From CAYNNP01 sp964398215 (lineage in GTDB: Bacteria > Planctomycetota > Planctomycetia > Pirellulales > Pirellulaceae), in assembly GCA_964398215.1 (NCBI GenBank), contig CAYNNP010000003.1, forward strand, positions 5,609-69,608: a DNA stretch of 64,000 bases, written 5' to 3'. Below the pieces are notes generated by a model. That model ran no database searches and was not told the DNA's origin. It saw only the letters and a program-made list of their open reading frames with translations. The first letter of the stretch is position 1. Every line of letters begins with the position of its first letter. The translations under genes were made by a program, and so were the position numbers. Of this stretch, positions 35,296 through 44,318 are shown one piece after another.

Positions 35296-36729
35296 TTACA
35301 CCGGCGACGCTTCGCTTGTCAGCATCTGATCCACTTCGTTGCTCACAATGACTCCGTAATTGATCGCGCCCAGCCAACCGCTCATGATGATTCCGCAACT
35401 GCCAGCGTGGTACATTCCACCAACCTGTTGGGACAATTCACGGCTAACCCCCAGGCCTTCAAACTTAGTACCAAAACTGGCACCAAGTTCATGTCGGGTG
35501 TAGTGATTGAAAGTTCTTGGCGTAGCCGCTTCGGCACGATCGATCTTGTTCCGGATTCCTGGAATGTATTTTTCTAACGCATCGATCGTTGTCTCGACCA
35601 ATTCTGTTTTACTAGCCGCGTAGTCTTCATCGCTCATGTCGGCCCAATCTGACCAATTCGCATTCGTACTGCTGACAATCGCGTAGCGCTCTTTCTTCTT
35701 TTGCGGCCGAGTCCGTGGATAGTAAAAGCTAAATGTTCGCGATGTGATGTCGCGACTCAATAAGAGGTCTGTACGAAACTCGTTCGCTGTACTGGTAAAG
35801 AACAAATCTCCAGACGATTCGTCGATCGATTCGCCCTCTTTTAAAGCCATATAGACTTGAGTACTACTGTTATTGAGCCGGACATTTTCGGTGCGTTGGG
35901 CGTAGTCTTGATCCAATCGATCTTTGCCAACCATCTTCAAAATCGTGGTCTTCAAATTTGCATTGCTGACAACTGCTTTGCAACCGATTCGTCGTCCATT
36001 GACTTCAACTGCCGACACACGCCCATCTTTGGTTTCGATCTTGTCCGCGCCACAATTGATTCGAATATCGACTCCGTTCTTCACCAGTTCTTTTTTCATC
36101 CTGCCGACCAAATCTTCGGTCCCACCTTCGTAAATGAACACACCCTTGTTCATGAAGTTGCTAAAGACAATGCCATACGTTATCGCGGGGTCTTCCAGTG
36201 TCGAACCGTTCGCATACGTGATTGGTTCCATCAGCAGCCGGACAACGTCGGGGCGACCAGGAAAGAATTTGTCAAACAGCTCACGCGTTGTTAGTTGCTG
36301 ATCGTCGTAGAAATTCATTCCGCGCGCGGTATCAAAGAAATCATTTACCGTTTCGTGTGCGATCCCAAAATCCGTTGTCAGCAAACGGGTGAAGTCTTCG
36401 CGGTTGAATGTCGTCGTCAAAGAAAACTGCGGATTGTCAAAACGAATGTTCTTTAGTTGAACGATTCGATCAGCGATATCGCGTGTCCAGTAGCGACGGC
36501 AGGACTTGATCATGCCGTGCGGGAATCCGTGCAATGAGATATCAAACACGTGCCCGCCTGGACGCAAGAACCAGGTCGCCAAGCCGCCAAGTTTGTAATG
36601 TTGTTCCAGCAACAAAACACGGTGCCCAGCTCGGCCCAACACATTGGCGCTTGTCATACCCCCCAGCCCACTTCCAATGACGATCACATCATAAAAGTCA
36701 GCAGCGTCTTTCAAGAAGTCTTTTGGCAT
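35296..36729 (-). CDS. phytoene desaturase/carotenoid isomerase-like FAD oxidoreductase
   Basis: This 477-residue flavoprotein has the Rossmann motif DVIVIGSGLGGMTSANVLGRAG followed by VLLLEQHYKLGGLATWF, the pattern of CrtI/CrtISO and retinol saturase relatives. The C-terminal FAD motif reads GGMYHAGSCGIIMSGWLGAINYG. Members desaturate, isomerise or saturate polyprenoids. Exact substrate (carotenoid or squalene derivative) cannot be assigned, and no crtB or other carotenoid gene is adjacent. The start at 36729 is chosen over 36771 as it places the dinucleotide fold near residue 13. Confidence 0.88.
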   Translation of the reverse strand: MPKDFLKDAADFYDVIVIGSGLGGMTSANVLGRAGHRVLLLEQHYKLGGLATWFLRPGGHVFDISLHGFPHGMIKSCRRYWTRDIADRIVQLKNIRFDNPQFSLTTTFNREDFTRLLTTDFGIAHETVNDFFDTARGMNFYDDQQLTTRELFDKFFPGRPDVVRLLMEPITYANGSTLEDPAITYGIVFSNFMNKGVFIYEGGTEDLVGRMKKELVKNGVDIRINCGADKIETKDGRVSAVEVNGRRIGCKAVVSNANLKTTILKMVGKDRLDQDYAQRTENVRLNNSSTQVYMALKEGESIDESSGDLFFTSTANEFRTDLLLSRDITSRTFSFYYPRTRPQKKKERYAIVSSTNANWSDWADMSDEDYAASKTELVETTIDALEKYIPGIRNKIDRAEAATPRTFNHYTRHELGASFGTKFEGLGVSRELSQQVGGMYHAGSCGIIMSGWLGAINYGVIVSNEVDQMLTSEASPV

Positions 36730-36929
36730 TGAACGTGATTTGTAGGAATTCAGGTAACAGGGGGAAATCAAATCGGCTCCACGAGCCGCACAACCCTTTC
36801 TTTCATTTGAACAATAACAAGCGTTAATTCAACCGCTGATTGCAAAGTCGTTGAATTAGCGGGGTGCTAGAGTACCGTGGGGCTGTGCGGCCTTTCTCCT
36901 GAACCGACTTATCCTACGTGCGAAAGCGA

Positions 36930-38534
36930 ATGTCCCGACTAATTTGCCTTGTTGTTTTATCCATTGCGTGTTTGTCGACAACGACCGCTGATGCTGCACG
37001 ACCGAATTTCGTCGTATTGCTGGCCGATGATCTTGGTTTTGGGGACATCACCAGCAAACGGATGCCGCTTTCGACGCCGCTTGCGGCCAGGGGAACTCGG
37101 TTAAACCTTTACGCCCACCAGAACTGTATGCCCACACGAGTGGCTTTGCTGACGGGTCGATACCCGTACGAGTTCAACATTCCCAGCGTCTATCCGCCAC
37201 CGTTGAACCCTGGCTTGCCTCACTATCAGCGGCTGATTTCGGATCGTCTTAAGTTAGCTGGTTACACATGTGGGATGTATGGCAAATGGCACCTTGGCTG
37301 GCGAGAGCGATCGCTTTGGCCAACCCGTCGCGGGTTTGACGAGTTCATCGGGATGCTGGGTGGCCACATCAACAGCTACGGAACACAAAAAGACGGCTTC
37401 CCGTATGACGATGGGAACATCGGTCACGACCACCATGGCTTTCATGATATGCAAGTCAACGAGGTGCCGCTTTACACATCGCGATATTCCACCGAGATCT
37501 TCCGCGACGCCGCGATGGAATTCATCGAAAAGAAATCATCACAATCACAACCGTTTTTTCTTTACGTGCCATTCAATGCTCCGCACGGGCCATTTTCGGC
37601 GCCACGACGATACGTCGACCAAGCGATCCAAACCGGTGACTTTGATGCATCGCTAAAGGAGCGCTTGATTGTCAGATCAGCCGATGTGCTTACCGCTGAC
37701 TACTCAAACCCTCAAGACGTTCACGATACGGCCAAGCTGATGTATGCCGCAGCGGTGCTTTCGCTGGACCAAGCCGTTGATGCGATCTACCGCAAACTTG
37801 AGGAAACGGGTGTCGCCGACAACACGTTCTTTATTTTTGCGTCTGACAACGGTGTGTCTTACACATTCGACCCGTCAGCTACCCGGCGGGTGTCGGTGCC
37901 CGTTGGATCATCTGCGCCGCTTCGCGGCGCCAAAGGAAGCGTCTTCGAAGCTGGTTTCCGAGTTGCCAACTTTGCGATCTGGCCCGGAAAGATCTCGCCA
38001 GGTCAAAAGGTCGATTCCAATATCTGGATTGGCGATTTGCCGGCCACGTTCTTGACCCTCGCTGGTGCTCGCGTTCCATCGTCGATCGACGGTGCCAACA
38101 TAATGCCAGCCATTGAATCGGGGGCTTCGCTAGTGCGTCCCAAATTCGGGCGGCACATCGTGCCTTATATGATCAAGTTCAGAACAACTCGAGCAGATTT
38201 GCCGCAAGTCACACATGCTGGGCAGATTGCCATGATTTGGAAGTGGAGAAAGTATATTCGCCAAGTCTATTTTGACGCTGATGGCGAACTTGTCCTTGGC
38301 CTGAACGAGAGACTTTATGACATCGTCAATGATCCTGGCGAACGCACTAATTTGGCCGCAGCTTTGCCAACTGTGCTTGCCAATGCTCGCCGGGCCTACG
38401 AAGGGATCGGAGGCGACGGACTGTTCGACAAAATCGATCTAATCCCTACCGGTGGTTGGCACACCGTTGAACGCACCTTGGATTTCGGATTCGATAGTTC
38501 AACGCCTATTCTGGAAACGGATGTCGTGCCATAG
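36930..38534 (+). CDS. exported sulfatase (type I, formylglycine-dependent), first of tandem pair
   Basis: This 534-residue protein has a signal peptide (LICLVVLSIACLSTTTADA). The metal-binding pair is DD at 33-34 (FVVLLADDLGFGD). The sulfatase signature NCMPTRVALLTGRYPY has Cys 66 in C-x-P-x-R, the residue oxidised to formylglycine by a separate FGE enzyme. GKWHLGW, FNAPHGPFSAP and ASDNGVS complete the active site. It should hydrolyse a sulfate ester, probably on an algal polysaccharide; the substrate is unknown. The ATG at 36930 is preferred over GTG 36918. The next gene is a close paralogue. Confidence 0.93.
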   Translation: MSRLICLVVLSIACLSTTTADAARPNFVVLLADDLGFGDITSKRMPLSTPLAARGTRLNLYAHQNCMPTRVALLTGRYPYEFNIPSVYPPPLNPGLPHYQRLISDRLKLAGYTCGMYGKWHLGWRERSLWPTRRGFDEFIGMLGGHINSYGTQKDGFPYDDGNIGHDHHGFHDMQVNEVPLYTSRYSTEIFRDAAMEFIEKKSSQSQPFFLYVPFNAPHGPFSAPRRYVDQAIQTGDFDASLKERLIVRSADVLTADYSNPQDVHDTAKLMYAAAVLSLDQAVDAIYRKLEETGVADNTFFIFASDNGVSYTFDPSATRRVSVPVGSSAPLRGAKGSVFEAGFRVANFAIWPGKISPGQKVDSNIWIGDLPATFLTLAGARVPSSIDGANIMPAIESGASLVRPKFGRHIVPYMIKFRTTRADLPQVTHAGQIAMIWKWRKYIRQVYFDADGELVLGLNERLYDIVNDPGERTNLAAALPTVLANARRAYEGIGGDGLFDKIDLIPTGGWHTVERTLDFGFDSSTPILETDVVP

Positions 38535-38673
38535 CATCGCAACCCGCAAGCGTGGCAGAATGCGAATAGCCTGCCTGGATCACAAGCCAAGTGCGGCGTT
38601 TACTCCCTATCCAAATGATCTTGTGGTTGATTGCAAGCAACAGTCGATAAGACATTTTGATGTTCTTTTTTTG

Positions 38674-40299
38674 ATGAGTTTGCAAATGATTCGTTTCAGT
38701 ATTCTGTTCACTATCCTTCTGATCGGACCGATCTTTTCCTGCGGCGAATGCCGGGCGGATAGCCGTCCAAATATCGTCGTACTGCTAGTGGACGACTTGG
38801 GGTATGCGGATATTCGCCCAGAGCGAATGCCAAAGACAGCTGCGTTATCACAACGAGGTACTCAGCTAAATCTCTACACCCACCAGAACTGTGCTCCGAC
38901 TCGAGTGGCTCTGATGACTGGGCGTTACCCATACGACTTCAACATCCCTAGCGTTTATCCGCCGCCTACCTACCAGGGTGTGCCCACCGACGTAAAAATG
39001 GTGTCTACTCATCTCAAGGACGCAGGCTACCACTGTGGTTGTTTTGGCAAGTGGCACTTGGGTTGGCAAGATCGATGGCAGTGGCCCACGCGACGCGGCT
39101 TCGACGAATTCGTTGGAACACTTGGCGGACACATCACAAGCTACGGGACCCTGAGAGACGGATTCCCGCACGCCAATGGATATGTGGGACACGACCACCA
39201 TGGCATGCATGACATGCAGATCAACGAAGTGCCTCTTTATACATCACGGTATTCGACTCACTTGTTCCGTGATGGTGCTCTTCGATTCATTGAGAAAGCA
39301 TCCCAGCGCGACCAGCCATTTTTCATGTACGTGCCTTTCAACGCTCCTCATGGGCCATTTTCTGCTCCAAGAGAATACGTTGATCGAGCTTTTGCAACAG
39401 GCGATTTCGACCCGGGTTTGATCGACAAGCTGCAAGAAATACCCGGCGATATTTTGACTGCGGACCAGTCGAAACCTCAAGACGTACATGATACGGCCAG
39501 ACTGATGTACGCGGCTTCCGTATTCGCTGTTGATGACGCAGTCGCCGACATCTATCAAAAACTAGAAGAGAAAGGTGAGGCCGACAACACGCTGCTTCTG
39601 TTCGCTTCGGATAACGGGGTTTCATACACATACGATCCATCGTCCAGATACCGCACACCAAACCTAGTCGGATCGTCCGCTCCTCTTAGCGGCCAAAAGG
39701 GATCAAACGCAGAAGGCGGTATCAGGGTTGCAAACTTTGCAATTTGGCCTGGTCGAATCGCACCAGGTCAAGTCATTGATTCCAAAATTTGGATCGGTGA
39801 CCTTGCTCCTACTTTCATGCAAATAGCAGGGGTTTCGATTCCTGAGGAAATTGACGGTGGCACTATCTTGCACGCCATTGATTCCAATCGACCTGTTTTT
39901 CGTCGCCATGGACAGACCTTGATTCCGTATATGATCAAGTTTGCATTCAATAATGATACTGTACCCGAAGCTTCCTACTCTGGTCGAATCGTCGTTATCT
40001 GGCGATGGCGAAAGTACACTCGGCGTATCTACTGGGATGCCGACTGGAACCAACTTGATCGAATTGAAGAAACCATGTTCGACATTGATAACGATCCAGG
40101 TGAGCGCAACAACCTGACCGAAGCATTGCCTGGCGTTTTGGAGCGAGCCCGTGTTCAATACCAAAGCTTGGGTGGCGATTCCATTTTCGACCAAATCGAT
40201 GTGATCTCTCGAGCCGGTGTGTGGTCTGGTTTTCAAAGCACCGTTGACTTTGGATTTGACGATCCACAGCAAGTCCTTGAATCAAACTTGGTGCCGTAA
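38674..40299 (+). CDS. exported sulfatase, second of tandem pair
   Basis: This 541-residue paralogue of the preceding sulfatase has a signal peptide (ILFTILLIGPIFSCGECRAD), LLVDDLGYAD, the formylglycine signature NCAPTRVALMTGRYPY (Cys 73), FGKWHLGW and FASDNGVSYTY. Long stretches are near-identical to its neighbour, including YTSRYST and YVPFNAPHGPFSAP. The frame runs back to 38452 over the first gene, but that part has no sulfatase character, so the start is set at 38674 before the signal peptide. The spacer of 139 bp may carry its own promoter. No sulfatase-maturing FGE or SUMF-like gene is in the window. Confidence 0.92.
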   Translation: MSLQMIRFSILFTILLIGPIFSCGECRADSRPNIVVLLVDDLGYADIRPERMPKTAALSQRGTQLNLYTHQNCAPTRVALMTGRYPYDFNIPSVYPPPTYQGVPTDVKMVSTHLKDAGYHCGCFGKWHLGWQDRWQWPTRRGFDEFVGTLGGHITSYGTLRDGFPHANGYVGHDHHGMHDMQINEVPLYTSRYSTHLFRDGALRFIEKASQRDQPFFMYVPFNAPHGPFSAPREYVDRAFATGDFDPGLIDKLQEIPGDILTADQSKPQDVHDTARLMYAASVFAVDDAVADIYQKLEEKGEADNTLLLFASDNGVSYTYDPSSRYRTPNLVGSSAPLSGQKGSNAEGGIRVANFAIWPGRIAPGQVIDSKIWIGDLAPTFMQIAGVSIPEEIDGGTILHAIDSNRPVFRRHGQTLIPYMIKFAFNNDTVPEASYSGRIVVIWRWRKYTRRIYWDADWNQLDRIEETMFDIDNDPGERNNLTEALPGVLERARVQYQSLGGDSIFDQIDVISRAGVWSGFQSTVDFGFDDPQQVLESNLVP

Positions 40300-40317
40300 G
40301 AATCGCCTCGCTGCGTG

Positions 40318-41205
40318 CTAAACTACTGCGATTCGTTCGCAGATAGCGGCATACAGTTCTTTTGGTAACGGTCCTGCATCGACGGATCGCAGGTTTTGCT
40401 GCATGTGGTCGGGATTACAAGTCCCGACGATCGTTGTGTGGCAGTGAGGATGGCTGAGCGTGAACCGCAGTATCAGTTCAGCTTTGGCCATTCCTTCGGG
40501 CAGCAGTTGATCGATCTGCTTGCTGGTCCACACTTCGTTGAGCGTCTGTCGTTGAATTTCCGCGTCAGGACCACCATGGGCAATCCCACCTCGGACAATG
40601 ACACCCGCGCCTGTGTTGGCGGCTTTTGTAATCAGTTCATGGTGCTCTGGCTGGAGCATCGAGTAGGGGATTTGGAATGTGTCAAAGACATTCAGGTCGA
40701 TCATCGGTTCCAGGTTTGGTAGCTTGCTGGACACGCCAATGAATCGCACCAAACCCTGATCGCGAAATTCTTGCACCAAATCCAACAAGCCTGATTGTTG
40801 GAGCGTCATGGCTTCACCACCATGAAACTGCAGCAAGTCTATGTAGTCCGTTTTCATTCGCCGCAAACTGGTTTCCAAGTTGCTGCGAACGACATCCGGC
40901 TTCCAATGATGATCGATTTCCAAGTGATCATCATGCTGTGTGTAAACGCAGCCGCACTTGGTGGCTAGATAGAACTCATCGCGACGATGCGAGATGTACT
41001 TTCCGATCCTTTCTTCAGCGATTCCGTAGTCGGGAGATGTATCAATGAAGTTGATCCCGGAATCGAGCACTCGGTTTAAAAAATCATCCGCGGCCTGTTC
41101 TGCAACGGTGCGAACTCCCCATGTATTTGGACCACGCAGCCCCATGCTCCCATAGCCGAGCCGGGTCACCTCCAGACCAGTCCGTCCCAAAGTCGTAGTA
41201 ATCAT
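40318..41205 (-). CDS. aldo/keto reductase family protein
   Basis: This 295-residue cytoplasmic TIM-barrel enzyme has a complete AKR tetrad: Asp 55 and Tyr 60 in FIDTSPDYG, Lys 83 in LATKCG and His 128 in LLQFHGG. The N-terminus TTTLGRTGLEVTRLGYGSMG and the late FTLSHPHCHTTIVGTCNPDH are typical of the AKR11-13-like bacterial group. It would reduce an aldehyde or ketone with NADPH. Its ATG overlaps the TGA of the CRTAC1 lipoprotein gene (ATGA), indicating translational coupling, although a functional link is unclear. Confidence 0.93.
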   Translation of the reverse strand: MITTTLGRTGLEVTRLGYGSMGLRGPNTWGVRTVAEQAADDFLNRVLDSGINFIDTSPDYGIAEERIGKYISHRRDEFYLATKCGCVYTQHDDHLEIDHHWKPDVVRSNLETSLRRMKTDYIDLLQFHGGEAMTLQQSGLLDLVQEFRDQGLVRFIGVSSKLPNLEPMIDLNVFDTFQIPYSMLQPEHHELITKAANTGAGVIVRGGIAHGGPDAEIQRQTLNEVWTSKQIDQLLPEGMAKAELILRFTLSHPHCHTTIVGTCNPDHMQQNLRSVDAGPLPKELYAAICERIAVV

Positions 41206-44141
41206 TTCGGCAGCTCAAACGCATCCTGTTCGGAATCAACAATCAAATATTCTTTACCAGCATCCAATTTACCGATCGATCGGATTTGGCCGCCTGGCCA
41301 GAGGACCGTGACTTTCGAAATCGAACTCTGATTGCCAAGTGCAATGTGAACCACATTTTCATTGCTGCATTGAAATCCGCCACCGCCCAGCAATTGAGCC
41401 GTTCTTTTCGTACCGTCCAAGACGTAGTTCACTTTCGCTCCGATCGAATTGCGATCACCAATTGACGATCGCAAATGCAAGCGGACCGATTGATTTTTGG
41501 TTTCCGATTCATTCACCAACACCATCACGGGATCGAAAAGACGCGTCGCAACAGCATCCAACTTTCCATCACGATTGACGTCAACCGTTGCTACCGCACG
41601 TGTCAGATTTGGCTGAACAAACACGCCACCCAACTGCTGCTTGGAAACTTCCTTCCATTTTCCTGATTCATCACGATGTATCAACTGCATCGGCATCCGA
41701 AACGCTTCACCGTTATCCGTCAAATCATCAATATGGCCATTGCCGACCAATAGCTCATTGACTCCATCGTTGTCCGCATCCAACCACTGAGTCCCCCAGC
41801 CAAGCAGGTCGAAGGTGGGTCTTGCCAATCCCAGCGGCGTGGTGCGGTCAGACCAAATCCCAGGTCGTACTTGTTCATAAAAAGTGTGATAGTCGTTCGT
41901 GAAGTTTGTAACAAAAAAGTCGATGTCACCATCACGATCTGCATCGCCCGCCGCGACCCCCATCGATGCTTGTGCAATCGACTGAGCGTTGTAGGCAAGC
42001 CCACGTACAGTGGCCGTTTCGGCGAATGAAAAACTGTCCTTTTGTGTGCGGGACCAAAAATGATTTCCCTTCGTGTCGTTGCTAACAAACACATCCAAGC
42101 CAGGCTGGTCATCCAATTGCCCCACAACGATCCCAAACCCAAAACCGCTGCTATGCTTGCTCAACCATTCAGCAGTCACATCCTTGAACAACCCATCCTG
42201 CGTCCCCTGAAAAACCCGGTCCTGTTGCGCCTCGAAAGCGACCGGTATGCAAGGCCTGGTTTCGGTTCCCGTTTTGTCAAGACAAACGCGAGTAAACGGA
42301 TCGTTTCCCGCGCAATAGCAAACTTGAAACAAGTCCGTTAGCCCATCGCCGTTCAAGTCCGCCATTGCCGCAGAAGTCGTCCATTCGCCAAGAGGTGAAC
42401 TGAAGGCTTCATCGGCCTCCGAAAAACTCCCATCGCCATTGTTTCGGAACAAGCGATTCTGCCCAATGTTCGACACATACAGATCGCTGAATCCATCATG
42501 GTTGTAGTCAAAAACGGTGACTCCTTGCGCAAATCCCTTCTCGTTAACCGCCCCTTCGTCTGTGGATTCAACGAAGTTCGAACCGATGTTTCGATACAAC
42601 TGATTTGTTGCAGAATCTTGCTGCAATGGGCGCCCGTTACTGCTGGTCAAATACAAATCAGGTTGTCCATCCAGGTCATAATCAACAACCCCAATGCCAC
42701 CCGCGCCAGTTTGATAGATCGTGATCCCAGCTTGCTTTGAATCGGGAACATCGATTCGGCAAAAGTGTTCCAAGTTGTAACTGGCGGCGCGATCCACAAA
42801 TCGAACACTGCCAATACTGGAATTCGTTTCCTGATGGATTTGTGTTGATTGACCGGTTAGCCAAGCGAATTTTTCCAGCGACGTGTTATCGACTCGGGCC
42901 GACACCAATTGGTCAGGTTCTTGCCACGGCGTCTTTCCCGTCAAACCGTCACGATACGTTTTCAACAATCCATTCAAGTTAGGATCGGGTTGCCCTGGAA
43001 GTTTGGCACCGACTTGCAACCAAACCGTTGCCTCCCAAGGCCGACCAAGACTATGCAGACTTCGACTGAGCGCAACGATTGAGGTTTGGGAATTTTTTGT
43101 CAGAGCAAAGTATTGGTCGATCGCATCGCGGGCCGCAAACAGCTTCTGCACTCTCTGGTCCACGATGCTTGACTCCGCATCACGTCCCAATTGTTTCAAT
43201 AGCCCTGCCAAACTCGAAAGCGATTGTGAATTGTTTTCATCTAGTTCGACAGCGCGAGCGAACGCATACGCGGCTTGATTGGTACGGCCGCGCCGATCGG
43301 CCCACGTGCCGGCGGAAATCCAATATTCAGGATGCGTTTCGACCTTTGCTGGGCGGTTCTGAAGCCAACGTTTGATTTCATCCGTCTTGTCCAATTCGAC
43401 CAATGCTCGAATGTAGTACGCCTGCCCAGGGACAAATTCTGGGTGCCGACGAGTAACCTTCACCAAACGGTCGTGGACCTCTTGCCACTTACCGCGATAG
43501 GCATCGATCCGCGCGAGTGAATACAACGGTCGCAAGTCATCTTTGTAACGTTGCAAAGCTCTTTCGCAAACGTTGACATTTGTTTGTGGACGTTCCAAGT
43601 CCGACATAATGATCAGCAGACTGGCGTTTCCATGTCCACGCTGGATCAACCACTTCAAATGGGCAGCAGCTTCTCGCTCCAACCCCAATCGTGTCATCAT
43701 TCCCACAGCAAGCTCTCGGCCCTTCGCCTCGCTTGGGTGCGCTGCAACGTTTTCTCGCAGTGATTGCAAAGCCTCGAAAGGGCGACCGAGCGCCATGAAT
43801 TGCTCACCCAATTTCTCAAACAAACCGGCGCTGGGTGTTTCGCTTTGCTCGATAGCGGCTTGATAGAATTCGGTAGCACTCTCCGCTTCAGCCGAATGGG
43901 AGGTAATGTCGCCAGCAATTTCAAGCACAAGCGGATCTTTGGGTGCTGTTAACAACGCTTCGCGGATGTTTTTTTCCGCACGAAGAATGTCATTTCGTTC
44001 CAAGTAAACACGAGCACTGCGAGCTAGATCTGATGCCGAAGCGACGGGAGCAACGCTTGGCGGATTGCGCTGACACCCCAGCGTCATTGAGGCAGCGATA
44101 GTCGCCACAGCAATCAAAACGGATTGAATTCGCGAAATCAT
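41202..44141 (-). CDS. CRTAC1-type lipoprotein: TPR, FG-GAP/VCBS propeller and ASPIC/UnbV domain
   Basis: This 979-residue lipoprotein has its signal peptide ending TLGC (Cys about 23). Residues about 30-430 carry TPR helices (LVLEIAGDITSHSAEAESATEF, FAWLTG and others). Residues about 455-870 form an FG-GAP/VCBS calcium propeller with DLDGQPDLYLTSS, DYNHDGFSDLYVSN, DLNGDGLTDLF and DADRDGDIDFFVTNF. The ASPIC/UnbV domain (about 875-960) reads SIGAKVNYVLDGTKRTAQLLGGGGFQ and TVLWPGGQ. Such proteins are abundant in planctomycetes and are thought to bind extracellular ligands. The start at 44141 precedes the lipobox directly. Confidence 0.9.
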   Translation of the reverse strand: MISRIQSVLIAVATIAASMTLGCQRNPPSVAPVASASDLARSARVYLERNDILRAEKNIREALLTAPKDPLVLEIAGDITSHSAEAESATEFYQAAIEQSETPSAGLFEKLGEQFMALGRPFEALQSLRENVAAHPSEAKGRELAVGMMTRLGLEREAAAHLKWLIQRGHGNASLLIIMSDLERPQTNVNVCERALQRYKDDLRPLYSLARIDAYRGKWQEVHDRLVKVTRRHPEFVPGQAYYIRALVELDKTDEIKRWLQNRPAKVETHPEYWISAGTWADRRGRTNQAAYAFARAVELDENNSQSLSSLAGLLKQLGRDAESSIVDQRVQKLFAARDAIDQYFALTKNSQTSIVALSRSLHSLGRPWEATVWLQVGAKLPGQPDPNLNGLLKTYRDGLTGKTPWQEPDQLVSARVDNTSLEKFAWLTGQSTQIHQETNSSIGSVRFVDRAASYNLEHFCRIDVPDSKQAGITIYQTGAGGIGVVDYDLDGQPDLYLTSSNGRPLQQDSATNQLYRNIGSNFVESTDEGAVNEKGFAQGVTVFDYNHDGFSDLYVSNIGQNRLFRNNGDGSFSEADEAFSSPLGEWTTSAAMADLNGDGLTDLFQVCYCAGNDPFTRVCLDKTGTETRPCIPVAFEAQQDRVFQGTQDGLFKDVTAEWLSKHSSGFGFGIVVGQLDDQPGLDVFVSNDTKGNHFWSRTQKDSFSFAETATVRGLAYNAQSIAQASMGVAAGDADRDGDIDFFVTNFTNDYHTFYEQVRPGIWSDRTTPLGLARPTFDLLGWGTQWLDADNDGVNELLVGNGHIDDLTDNGEAFRMPMQLIHRDESGKWKEVSKQQLGGVFVQPNLTRAVATVDVNRDGKLDAVATRLFDPVMVLVNESETKNQSVRLHLRSSIGDRNSIGAKVNYVLDGTKRTAQLLGGGGFQCSNENVVHIALGNQSSISKVTVLWPGGQIRSIGKLDAGKEYLIVDSEQDAFELPK

Positions 44142-44318
44142 ATACAACCAGGAAAAACGACCGCCCAAGGAACACAGGCCACATTCTAACACACAAGCCA
44201 CCAGTCACATCAGATTGCAACAGACGGCTTAGCATTCGCAAACAACTCGCTACGATGTTTGCAATGTTAGAACGAACCGCGTGGTTTTGCCGAGCCCAGG
44301 GAGGCGTCGCCTGTATCC

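Noticed and set aside
38452..38673. N-terminal extension of the second sulfatase overlapping the first
   Set aside because: It has no signal peptide or sulfatase character, while a clear signal peptide begins at 38674.
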